From contig JANQRR010000047.1 in the NCBI GenBank assembly GCA_028284465.1, positions 18,262-82,261 of the forward strand: a DNA stretch of 64,000 bases, given 5' to 3'. Position numbers and translations under genes: made by a program. The DNA comes from Gammaproteobacteria bacterium. Its GTDB lineage: Bacteria; Pseudomonadota; Gammaproteobacteria; JAJFKO01. This document shows, in pieces, positions 57,016-64,000 of the stretch (position 1 is the first letter of the stretch; each line of letters begins with the position of its first letter). The notes under the pieces were generated by a model. The model ran no database searches, was not told the origin of the DNA, and saw only the letters and a list, made by a program, of their open reading frames with translations.

Positions 57016-58578
57016 GTGCAATATATAAAAATTATACGTTCACTTCATATTATTGGAGCAATGGCTTTAGGATTATTGCTGGCGAGTCAACAAACGTTTG
57101 CAGCAACTCAAGAACAACAAACAATCAAACAATTAGCCGAGCAAGTTAAAGCGTTACAACATCAATTAGCGACAGTGCAAACACAATTAGTGAGTTTGCA
57201 ACGCCAACGTCAACGTCGAGTGCGCCATCGTACTTACCATCAGCATCACCATTATCATCGACGAGCGCATCATCCAAAACCGCATCATCATCGCGCACAT
57301 GCGCATGATCATGATCATGACAAAGGCAAACCGCATGTGATTTCTAAGCTTGATATCGGTATGCCAGTCTACATTTCACCGTACATTAAAGGTGTTAACC
57401 CACGTTATGATATTTCTGCGTTAATTATTAATGTATCAGATATCAATCGCGATAAAAATTTATTAGAGCGCCGCCGCCATATCGTTGCAATTCTAGGCAG
57501 CCACCATGTCATTCCACCCGATACGCCAACCTTAGCGTTAAGTGGGGAAGTGCGTGGTAATGGTTCTTTCTTTAGGCCTTTTAGAGGTGGCTTCCGCTCA
57601 AATATTGATTTTGAAGATGCTAAAGTTGATTTTTTAACCCAAGTTAATCCATGGGTCATAGGCTTTTTTACTTATGCATTTGATAATGGTCCTGGACCTT
57701 CAGGTAATCGAGTTACAAATTCGCGTTTATTACTCGATACAGGCTTTATTACTTTAGGTAATTTTACGCGTTCGCCATTTTACGGCACAGTTGGACAATT
57801 GTTTGTATCATTCGGTCGTTTTCATAGCAATATGATCTCAGATTCATTGCCGCAATTAATTGGTGAAACTAAAGAGCGTGCGATAAATGTTGGCTATAAA
57901 CATATGGGTGATTCCGGACCCTATCTGACGGTGTATGCTGCACGGGGTGATACTTCAACCCGCGGTTCACGTGATCGAGTTAATCAAGGCGGGGCTGATT
58001 TAGGTTATTTGATCAGCACTGGGTTGATGAATTCAGAAGTTGGGGTGAGTTACATTGGTAATATTGCTGATGCTCAAGGTATTCAGAACACGGGCAGTCG
58101 AGCGCCATTTCGTGGTTTTGATCGTTCCCCGGCTAATCAAGTTCTGCGACGTCGCATTCCTGCGTTAGATGCGTATGCATTTATTGCGCTTGGATCGTAT
58201 ACATTAATTGGTGAATATACTGGCGTGACGTCAAGCTATAGTCCGCAAAATCTTACTTTTAATGATGATGGTGCTAAACCACGAGCATTTCATGTTGAAG
58301 CCGATTATGCGTTCAAAGCGTGGAGTAAAGATTCTTCGATTGCGATCAGTTTTGACCGAAGTTACCAAGCGTTAGCGTACAATATTCCAGAAAAACGTTA
58401 TATGTTAACGTTGAGTTCGGAATTATTCCGCAACACGGTGTTCAGTTTGGAATATCGCCATGATATTAACTACGGCAAGAATGATACTGCATTTGGCCAA
58501 GGCTTTAGAGCATTTATTCCTGATGAATTAGGTCGTTCGAGTGATTCAGTGATTGGTCAAGCAGTGGTTTATTTCTAA
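57016..58578 (+). CDS. LbtU-family porin-like outer-membrane protein with His-rich linker
   Basis: 520 residues from a GTG with GGGGA 6 nt upstream. A signal peptide ends near TFAA; residues about 34-62 form a coiled coil (KQLAEQVKALQHQLATVQTQ), then a striking His/Arg/Asp-rich linker (about 68-105) with many His, followed by a beta-barrel ending in Phe (GQAVVYF). The barrel resembles Legionella LbtU, the legiobactin siderophore receptor, and DUF3573 proteins. The linker could bind Fe, Zn or Cu. No siderophore synthesis gene is close by. Confidence 0.85.
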   Translation: MQYIKIIRSLHIIGAMALGLLLASQQTFAATQEQQTIKQLAEQVKALQHQLATVQTQLVSLQRQRQRRVRHRTYHQHHHYHRRAHHPKPHHHRAHAHDHDHDKGKPHVISKLDIGMPVYISPYIKGVNPRYDISALIINVSDINRDKNLLERRRHIVAILGSHHVIPPDTPTLALSGEVRGNGSFFRPFRGGFRSNIDFEDAKVDFLTQVNPWVIGFFTYAFDNGPGPSGNRVTNSRLLLDTGFITLGNFTRSPFYGTVGQLFVSFGRFHSNMISDSLPQLIGETKERAINVGYKHMGDSGPYLTVYAARGDTSTRGSRDRVNQGGADLGYLISTGLMNSEVGVSYIGNIADAQGIQNTGSRAPFRGFDRSPANQVLRRRIPALDAYAFIALGSYTLIGEYTGVTSSYSPQNLTFNDDGAKPRAFHVEADYAFKAWSKDSSIAISFDRSYQALAYNIPEKRYMLTLSSELFRNTVFSLEYRHDINYGKNDTAFGQGFRAFIPDELGRSSDSVIGQAVVYF

Positions 58579-59022
58579 TTAAGTTGTCACTAGACTGCGC
58601 AAACACGCTAAATAAGCGCTTTCATCTGCTGGTGATTGTTGCGCAGGCTGTTGCTGCAATTGCCATAGATATTCTGTTAAGCATGACATCATTTCATGTT
58701 CAGCCGTGTGTGGATCATGTAGCTTGTGACATAATTGTTGGTAGATCTGAGCAATGCCACTCGGGCGATCAATTTCAATTTGTTCTTGAATAGCAACGTG
58801 TAAGCCCATGTGTAAAAAGGGATTTGTTTGTCCAAGTTCAGCAAAATAATCTTGATCACGGTGTTTGTCAGGCTCATCGAACAATGAATGATATTCAGGA
58901 TGTTTTAGCATGATCCTGAGCAGTTGAGTTTCCAGTGGTTCTAATGGTTGTTGGTTTTTATGTTTGCGCCAAACATTGAAATAAAAATCACGTAATTGCT
59001 GACGGTCATTGCTAAATATCAT
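58579..59022 (-). CDS. DUF1841 family protein
   Basis: 147 residues. Family signatures MIFSNDRQQLRDFYFNVWRK, GQTNPFLHMGLHVAIQEQI and RPSGIAQIYQQL. Cytoplasmic, function unknown. Start overlaps the nth stop (ATGA), an arrangement common in proteobacteria. Confidence 0.95.
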   Translation of the reverse strand: MIFSNDRQQLRDFYFNVWRKHKNQQPLEPLETQLLRIMLKHPEYHSLFDEPDKHRDQDYFAELGQTNPFLHMGLHVAIQEQIEIDRPSGIAQIYQQLCHKLHDPHTAEHEMMSCLTEYLWQLQQQPAQQSPADESAYLACLRSLVTT

Positions 59023-59651
59023 AACGTTTTCTCTTTATATTCACATAAATCGTTGATTAGACATTGCTCACAGCGTGGTTTGCGCGCAATGCAAGTGTAG
59101 CGACCATGTAAGATCAACCAATGATGAGCATCATGCATATATTGTTTAGGCACTACTCGCAGTAATTTTTTTTCAACCTCTAACACGGTTTTGCCAGGTG
59201 CAAGCTTAGTGCGGTTAGCAACCCGAAAAATGTGGGTGTCTACAGCAATCGTGGGGTGACCAAATGCGGTGTTTAAGATCACATTTGCAGTTTTACGGCC
59301 AACGCCAGGAAGTTTTTCTAATGCTTCACGATTTGCTGGAACGTTACTGTGATGTTTTGCAATTAACTGCTGACAGGTTTTAATAATATTTGCAGCTTTG
59401 GCATTGTATAAGCCAATGGTTTTAATGTAATGCTTTAATTTGTTTTCACCAAGTTCTAGAATTGCTGCAGGAGTGTTAGCGACTTTATAAAGCTTAGCAG
59501 TTGCTTTATTAACACTGACATCGGTAGCTTGCGCTGACAAGATCACTGCGATCAATAATTCAAATGCTGAATTATAGTTTAATTCAGTGGTAGGATGGTT
59601 ATTCGCAGCATGAAAGCGCTGGAAAATTTCTTCACGCTTTAGTTTATTCAT
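59019..59651 (-). CDS. nth: Endonuclease III
   Basis: 210 residues. Helix-hairpin-helix LPGVGRKTANVIL with the catalytic Lys, VDTHIFRVANR with the catalytic Asp, and a [4Fe-4S] cluster site C-x6-C-x2-C-x5-C at the C-terminus (CIARKPRCEQCLINDLC). Removes oxidised pyrimidines and cleaves the DNA backbone. Coupled to the DUF1841 gene. Confidence 0.97.
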   Translation of the reverse strand: MNKLKREEIFQRFHAANNHPTTELNYNSAFELLIAVILSAQATDVSVNKATAKLYKVANTPAAILELGENKLKHYIKTIGLYNAKAANIIKTCQQLIAKHHSNVPANREALEKLPGVGRKTANVILNTAFGHPTIAVDTHIFRVANRTKLAPGKTVLEVEKKLLRVVPKQYMHDAHHWLILHGRYTCIARKPRCEQCLINDLCEYKEKTL

Positions 59652-59780
59652 GAACAGATTGTATTTACCTAAAACAAGTTTGGCATTATTCTAGCATATT
59701 TCTTACTTTGCAATAGCATTTTACTTACAGACTAAAGCCTTTATAGTTTTGTATAAAGATCAGTTCTTATTATCTTTGTC

Positions 59781-59856
59781 GCATGGATGCAAGAGACTGC
59801 CACTCTCAGAGAGCTCATGGATGAGCTCTCAGGGAGACCAACCCAATTTTTGGGTT
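59781..59856 (+). promoter_or_regulatory. Structured 5' leader of the GYD-domain gene
   Basis: Three successive hairpins: GCAT-GG-ATGC (59781-59790), AGGAGCTCAT-type stem GAGAGCTCAT / ATGAGCTCTC around a GG loop (59809-59830, 10 bp), and AACCCAA / TTGGGTT (59840-59856). The first two share the loop sequence CATGGATG. No long T-run follows. A riboswitch, RNA thermometer or protein-binding leader is possible; I do not recognise a known class. Confidence 0.5.
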
Positions 59857-59880
59857 TAATGAATTGCAGGGAGATGAAGC

Positions 59881-60174
59881 ATGAATACTTATGTCATATT
59901 ATTTCGTTTTACTCATCAAGGGATAACTCACATTAAAGATTCTCCTAAGCGAGTTGAAGCCGCTAAGGATATCTTTCATAAAGGTGGGGCACAAGTGCGC
60001 TCCTTTTATATGTTAATGGGGCATTACGATACAATGTTTATTGTTGATGCACCCGATGAGCAAACTATCGCTAAAGCAGTGTTAAAGCTAGGTTCTTTAG
60101 GTAATGTTCGTACGGAAACCATGGCAGCTTTTAATCAACAAGATTTTCAAAAGATTATCAGCGAAGTTGATTAA
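59881..60174 (+). CDS. GYD-domain protein
   Basis: 97 residues. The dimeric alpha/beta-barrel-like GYD pattern is visible: YVILFRFTHQGI, FYMLMGHYDTMFIVDAPDEQ (the GHYD variant of the GYD motif) and GNVRTETMAAF. Function unknown in general. Good Shine-Dalgarno GGGAGA. The lipocalin gene follows 7 nt downstream. Confidence 0.92.
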   Translation: MNTYVILFRFTHQGITHIKDSPKRVEAAKDIFHKGGAQVRSFYMLMGHYDTMFIVDAPDEQTIAKAVLKLGSLGNVRTETMAAFNQQDFQKIISEVD

Positions 60175-60181
60175 TCATTGC

Positions 60182-60709
60182 ATGCATTATGCTAAAGCCA
60201 TTGCCATAGTGGGATTAATAATAGTTGCACTTAGTGGTTGCCAACGTGCAAATTTGCCAACGACTGCTAGTCGTGTTGATTTACAACGTTATATGGGTAA
60301 ATGGTATGAGATTGCATCCTTGCCGAATAAATTTCAGCAAGGATGCCGCTGTACAACGGCGCAATATCAACTGGCTAATCGCTTTGTGCGCATAACAAAT
60401 CAGTGTATTAAAGGTAATAACAAACAACCTGCAGTTGCTCGCGGCAAAGCCTGGGCGGTAACAGGTAGCCACAATAGTAAACTTAAAGTTCAATTCTTTT
60501 GGCCGTTCCGTGGCGATTATTGGATTTTATATGTGTCACCAGGTTATCGTTATGCATTAGTAGGTTCACCTAATCGCAAATATTTATGGATCTTAGCGCG
60601 ACGATCACGGCTAAATCGGATCAGTTATCAACGCATGGTTGCAATCGCTAATGCTAAAGGTTACGACACCAATAGATTACAAAAGACACTACAAAATTGT
60701 TCTAATTAA
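60182..60709 (+). CDS. blc: Outer-membrane lipocalin lipoprotein (Blc-like)
   Basis: 175 residues. A lipoprotein signal peptide ends in the lipobox LSGC. Lipocalin motifs: DLQRYMGKWYEIASLPNKFQ (GxW), GDYWILYVSPGYRYALVGSP and LWILARRS (motif 3 Arg). Blc-type lipocalins bind phospholipids or fatty acids at the outer membrane. The start at 60182 gives a normal signal peptide; an in-frame start inside the GYD gene is rejected. Shine-Dalgarno is weak, so coupling to the GYD gene is likely. Confidence 0.92.
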   Translation: MHYAKAIAIVGLIIVALSGCQRANLPTTASRVDLQRYMGKWYEIASLPNKFQQGCRCTTAQYQLANRFVRITNQCIKGNNKQPAVARGKAWAVTGSHNSKLKVQFFWPFRGDYWILYVSPGYRYALVGSPNRKYLWILARRSRLNRISYQRMVAIANAKGYDTNRLQKTLQNCSN

Positions 60710-60786
60710 ACTTAATATTGAATTTTAATTTACTTCTCGGTAGGATTGCGTAATTACTCAAATAGAATGAATAATGAGGGAGTATT

Positions 60787-61650
60787 ATGCGTCGTTACTG
60801 GGGATTGCTGTGCATTGTTTTTGTAGGTTTATTACAATTTAGTTCTTTCGCTGTTGCGCAAGATTATGTCTTCGATTATGGTTACAAATTACCACCACCG
60901 CCGCCGGAACCAACAGGCTTAATTTATTTGGGTTTAGGCGCTAATTATGCTGCTAATAATCGCGCGGATTTTGATTCTCTGGATCAAGATGATGAGCGAT
61001 TAGGCTTAGATCAAGATAAATTTTTTCGTGAAAGGAACGTTACTAATGAGAAAGGTCGTTTAACGAATGATCTAGGTTTCAATCTTTTTTTAGGATATCA
61101 ATTTAATCCTTTTTTTGGTTTAGAAGGTTTTTTTGATTACTATGGCAATCAAAATTTCCGAATTCGCTCAAGAATCCAAGATGAATCATTTGCTGGTGAT
61201 GTGGTCCTTAATAGTAGTGATATTAGTAGGCAAAGACGAATAACAACTAATGATGCTTATATAATAGGATTAGTTGGTACGGGTTCTATACCAGTGTTTT
61301 CTTGGCTGAGTTTATTTACAAAATTAGGAATGGGATATTACCACGCTAATTTTAATATTAAAGAAACTGAAAGCTTGCCGCCTGAGGCGATAGTTGAGGA
61401 AGAGCCTGTTACTGCTGAAGCAACGGATGAAACTGATGCTGCACCTGTGTCTGATTTTATTGTGCTGTCCAATCAAAGCTTTGAATTTAGCGGGTTTGCC
61501 TTAGTCTACGGAGCAGGGTTGCAGTTTTTCTTAGGGCCAAAATTTAGTATACGCGCAGAATATGATGGTTACGTGACTTCAGATAGTACACCTGCACGTA
61601 TAGTCTTGCCGAATCAAATTGCCTTAAGTTTAATTTATTTATTGGTTTAG
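60787..61650 (+). CDS. Outer-membrane beta-barrel protein
   Basis: 287 residues with GGGAG before the ATG. A signal peptide ends at AVAQ, followed by a Pro-rich stretch (KLPPPPPEP) and an 8-strand-like barrel: IYLGLGANYA, GFNLFLGYQF, FGLEGFFDYY, GLQFFLGPKFSIRAEYDGY, ending in hydrophobic residues. An acidic loop (about 195-220, EEEPVTAEATDETD) is probably surface-exposed. OmpA-like barrel family; function unknown. The inverse autotransporter gene follows after 22 nt. Confidence 0.85.
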   Translation: MRRYWGLLCIVFVGLLQFSSFAVAQDYVFDYGYKLPPPPPEPTGLIYLGLGANYAANNRADFDSLDQDDERLGLDQDKFFRERNVTNEKGRLTNDLGFNLFLGYQFNPFFGLEGFFDYYGNQNFRIRSRIQDESFAGDVVLNSSDISRQRRITTNDAYIIGLVGTGSIPVFSWLSLFTKLGMGYYHANFNIKETESLPPEAIVEEEPVTAEATDETDAAPVSDFIVLSNQSFEFSGFALVYGAGLQFFLGPKFSIRAEYDGYVTSDSTPARIVLPNQIALSLIYLLV

Positions 61651-61672
61651 TTAGCATCTTAAAAAGGAATTA

Positions 61673-64000
61673 ATGGTGCGACACATTGCTTTTAATAAGT
61701 GTATTGCCACATTTATTGTTGGCTTGCTGTTTTTGTTAAACTTAGGGCAAGCTTTTGCTTCGTGGCATAGTACACCCTATAACCCTCGTGCCAGTCTATG
61801 GGCAGCAGGAAGCAGTCGCTTTTATGGATTAGGCGATGCTATGTTGCCGCTGTTAGGCAATTCTGATGGTTTTTTATTTCTTGATGGCACATTAAAGTAT
61901 GGCACTGATCGTTTTTGGTTAGGTAGCCCAGGTACTGGATTGCGGCAAATTGTTGATCAAGTCGTTATTCTCGGTGGCTATGTGTTTTTTGACCGTGAAG
62001 GCTTGCGTGATCGTGGTAATTATTGGTTAGTCAATCCGGGATTAGAAGCAATTTCTAATCAATGGGATTTTCATGTTAACGGTTACATCCCGATAAGTGA
62101 GCGAGAGCGTACACAGATCGTAGGATTTGGCGATGAGCTTGGTAACCCAAATTATGTGACGTTTTCAGGCCACGATGAATACGATAATTTGTTCGCGCGG
62201 ATCAGCGAAATTGGTCCAGGAGCTGATGCTGAAATTGGCCATACATTTACGCATTTTTATAATACCCGAATTTACATCGGAGGCTATTTTTATGATTATC
62301 GGCGCACAGGTGATTTAGGCGGTGGTCAGGTTGGCATACAATTTCCGATTCGAACGTATGTTACGGTAGAAATTGCCGATAGCTACGATAATGTGATTCA
62401 TAATGAAGTGCAATTGAGTTTACGTTTCACCATAGGAGGAGTGCCGCAAATTGAAAAACAAACGATTCAAGATCATTTACTTGATGTTATTCCACGACAT
62501 TTAGGCATGTTGAATACCGGCGCAGGTATTCGTGCTCGGCGTAGTATTGAGCCGACCAAGATCCGTTCTGTAGAACATACTAATATTTGGTTTTTCACCC
62601 AAAGTGGTGGGCAAGCATTTCAAACCAGCTCGGGTTTAAATAATTGTACTGCAAGTCATCCTTGTACAGGAAATGGGTTGAACTCACAAACTTTAGCGGC
62701 GATTAATCATATTGCGCCACATGCTAATGTTTTTGTTTCGGCACCGTATTCATATAATTTAGTTAATGCTAGTGGTGCGTATCAGCTAAGCCTTGCAAAT
62801 GGGCAATCACTTTATGGTCGCTCTAATGGTTATCGCTTACCTGCAACTAATGGAGCACGGCCACAATTGTTAGGTGGTGTAGTGTTAGCAGGCAATAATA
62901 CCATTAGCGATATTAATATCTATGGCACAGGAACATTTACCAGTGCAGGGATCACTGCTAATCAAGTCAGTAACATTACTTTAACTAATGTCACCGTGGC
63001 ACACTTTTTAAGTGCAACTAATGCGGTTGGTATCGATATTCAAAATAGTTCTAATGTTACGTTAACCAATGTTGTCGTTAATGATATCACTGGTGCTAAT
63101 GGTGCTGATGGTACTGATGGTGTCGATGGTCCTGGAACAGGTGGCGTTCCCAACATGGTAGCTGGTGATGGTACTAATGGAACTGATGGTGGCAATGGTA
63201 GTGATGCCATCGGAATTAATTTAGTTAATGATCAACAAGTGACGTTAACTAATGTGCAAGTTTTAGGTATTCAAGGCGGTAACGGTGGCAATGGCGGTAA
63301 TGGTGGTAACGGCGGTGATGCCAGTGCAGCAGGTGTTAACGGTAATGGAGTAGGTGGCACCGGTGGTACCGGTGGTGTCGGCGGCAGCGGTGGTCAAGCT
63401 AGCGGGATCGTGTTGCAGAATACTCAGGCAGCGATCACTGATACTTCAATAAAGAATATTATCGGTGGCCAGGGTGGTAATGGTGGCGCTGGTGGCAATG
63501 GTGGTGATGCGAATTCAAATGGAGGTGCCATTGGCGTTGCTGGTGGTGGTATTTTCTTTTCTGGAGGCACTAGCACAGGTGGCGCTGGTCAAGGTAGCGC
63601 AGCAGGTGCAGGTGGTGCGGGTGGCACGGCAACTGGCATAAGTGTTGCGTCAAGTAATTTAAATTTGAATAACGCACAAGTGTGGGGCGTATTTGGTGGT
63701 GCCGGTGGTCAAGGTGGTGCAGGCGGCAGTGGAGGCAGTGCTGATTCTGATAATAATGTGACGGCAGGGTTTGCCGGAGGCTCCGCATTTGTTGGTGGTA
63801 CTGCTAACCAAGGTGGTGGTAATGGTAGTACCGGTGGTGCCGGTGGCTTAGGTGGCAACGCATCCGGCATTAGTATTACTAATAGTAATTTTGGCGCTGA
63901 CGTTTTGGTAGTTGATACGGTAACTGGTGGTGCCGGTGGTAATAGTGGCGATGCGGCGGGCGCGAGTTTCTTGTTTCTTTGCGCTGGTGATCTGGTGGAG
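61673..64000 (+). CDS. Inverse autotransporter-like adhesin with beta-helix and PGRS-like Gly-rich repeats, 3' partial
   Basis: The frame is open from the ATG at 61673 (preceded by AAGGA) to the window end: 776 codons visible, no stop. Signal peptide to about residue 30 (GQAFA). Residues about 35-270 look like an intimin/invasin-type N-terminal barrel (FYGLGDAMLPLLGNSDGFLF; GGYVFFDREGLRDRGNYWLV; NGYIPISERE). Then a right-handed beta-helix-like part (ISDINIYGTGTF; NITLTNVTVAHF; NVTLTNVVVNDI). From about residue 475, long Gly/Asn/Ala stretches (GGNGGNGGNGGNGGDA, GGAGGQGGAGGSGGSAD) alternate with beta-helix turns, as in mycobacterial PE_PGRS proteins. Probably surface-exposed adhesin; passenger C-terminal to the barrel is the inverse (type Ve) layout. 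Confidence 0.82.
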   Translation, partial: MVRHIAFNKCIATFIVGLLFLLNLGQAFASWHSTPYNPRASLWAAGSSRFYGLGDAMLPLLGNSDGFLFLDGTLKYGTDRFWLGSPGTGLRQIVDQVVILGGYVFFDREGLRDRGNYWLVNPGLEAISNQWDFHVNGYIPISERERTQIVGFGDELGNPNYVTFSGHDEYDNLFARISEIGPGADAEIGHTFTHFYNTRIYIGGYFYDYRRTGDLGGGQVGIQFPIRTYVTVEIADSYDNVIHNEVQLSLRFTIGGVPQIEKQTIQDHLLDVIPRHLGMLNTGAGIRARRSIEPTKIRSVEHTNIWFFTQSGGQAFQTSSGLNNCTASHPCTGNGLNSQTLAAINHIAPHANVFVSAPYSYNLVNASGAYQLSLANGQSLYGRSNGYRLPATNGARPQLLGGVVLAGNNTISDINIYGTGTFTSAGITANQVSNITLTNVTVAHFLSATNAVGIDIQNSSNVTLTNVVVNDITGANGADGTDGVDGPGTGGVPNMVAGDGTNGTDGGNGSDAIGINLVNDQQVTLTNVQVLGIQGGNGGNGGNGGNGGDASAAGVNGNGVGGTGGTGGVGGSGGQASGIVLQNTQAAITDTSIKNIIGGQGGNGGAGGNGGDANSNGGAIGVAGGGIFFSGGTSTGGAGQGSAAGAGGAGGTATGISVASSNLNLNNAQVWGVFGGAGGQGGAGGSGGSADSDNNVTAGFAGGSAFVGGTANQGGGNGSTGGAGGLGGNASGISITNSNFGADVLVVDTVTGGAGGNSGDAAGASFLFLCAGDLVE

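Noticed and set aside
63570..63788. Antisense 72-codon ORF rich in His, Gln and Leu
   Set aside because: It is the reverse complement of GGT/GGC repeats and has no start signal.
63100..64000. Glycine-codon repeats as a possible CRISPR or satellite array
   Set aside because: Units are irregular in length and keep one open frame, so they are coding repeats, not a CRISPR array.

Overview
The window reads as the chromosome of a low-GC gammaproteobacterium of the order Legionellales (Coxiella/Legionella/Berkiella/Aquicella-like), probably host-associated. Reasons: conserved gammaproteobacterial blocks (ispB facing rplU-rpmA-obgE-tilS, then pyrG-kdsA-icd and clpS-clpA; DUF1841-nth); families typical of Legionellales (an LbtU-type porin, a solo LuxR-like regulator, a transporter-HEAT-cyclic-nucleotide-domain fusion); and several large proteins that look like secreted effectors (ankyrin, J-domain, PPP-phosphatase, TPR/ATP-grasp). 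No secretion system, insertion sequence, prophage or CRISPR array lies inside the window. The assignment to an order is inference from gene content.

Layout. 1-4.5 kb: end of a fatty-acid beta-oxidation alpha subunit, an L,D-transpeptidase, a small secreted basic protein and a D,D-carboxypeptidase. 4.5-9.2 kb (minus): an operon of a di-haem cytochrome c peroxidase and two paralogous sensor kinases joined by ATGA overlaps, then a CydP-like small membrane protein. 9.2-17.5 kb: LuxR-like regulator, ankyrin protein, RND pump with its adaptor, msrB. 17.7-19.4 kb: AbiE-type toxin-antitoxin pair. 19.6-29.8 kb: PEBP-family protein, ArsC-like reductase, rhomboid protease, J-domain protein, flavodoxin-like reductase, ribD, an archaeal/eukaryal-type proS, an EEP-family enzyme and a WipA/B-like phosphatase. 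30-33.4 kb: DJ-1/PfpI protein, cytochrome P450 and DUF924 protein; the DJ-1 gene is flanked by decayed pieces of a second P450-DUF924 copy. 33.5-44.5 kb: tRNA-Pro and the housekeeping block. 44.6-49.6 kb: two TPR proteins (one with an ATP-grasp-like domain), an orphan bufferin-type metallophore precursor (BufA1/DUF2282), a small membrane protein and a coupled 52-residue basic protein. 49.8-59.7 kb: transporter-HEAT-cNMP fusion, MFS transporter, homogentisate dioxygenase, aromatic amino acid permease, LbtU-like porin, DUF1841 and nth. 59.8-64 kb: GYD-domain protein behind a structured leader, Blc-like lipocalin, beta-barrel protein and the start of a glycine-rich inverse autotransporter that runs off the window.

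How the genes work together: envelope maintenance (L,D-transpeptidase, D,D-carboxypeptidase, kdsA, barrels, lipocalin), central metabolism and translation (icd, pyrG, proS, tilS, L21/L27), aromatic amino acid uptake and breakdown (permease plus hmgA), metal/oxidant handling (bufferin, peroxidase, MsrB, LbtU-like porin), and an accessory layer of probable host-interaction proteins. A family of dispersed palindromic repeats of roughly 35-105 bp sits in at least six intergenic gaps.
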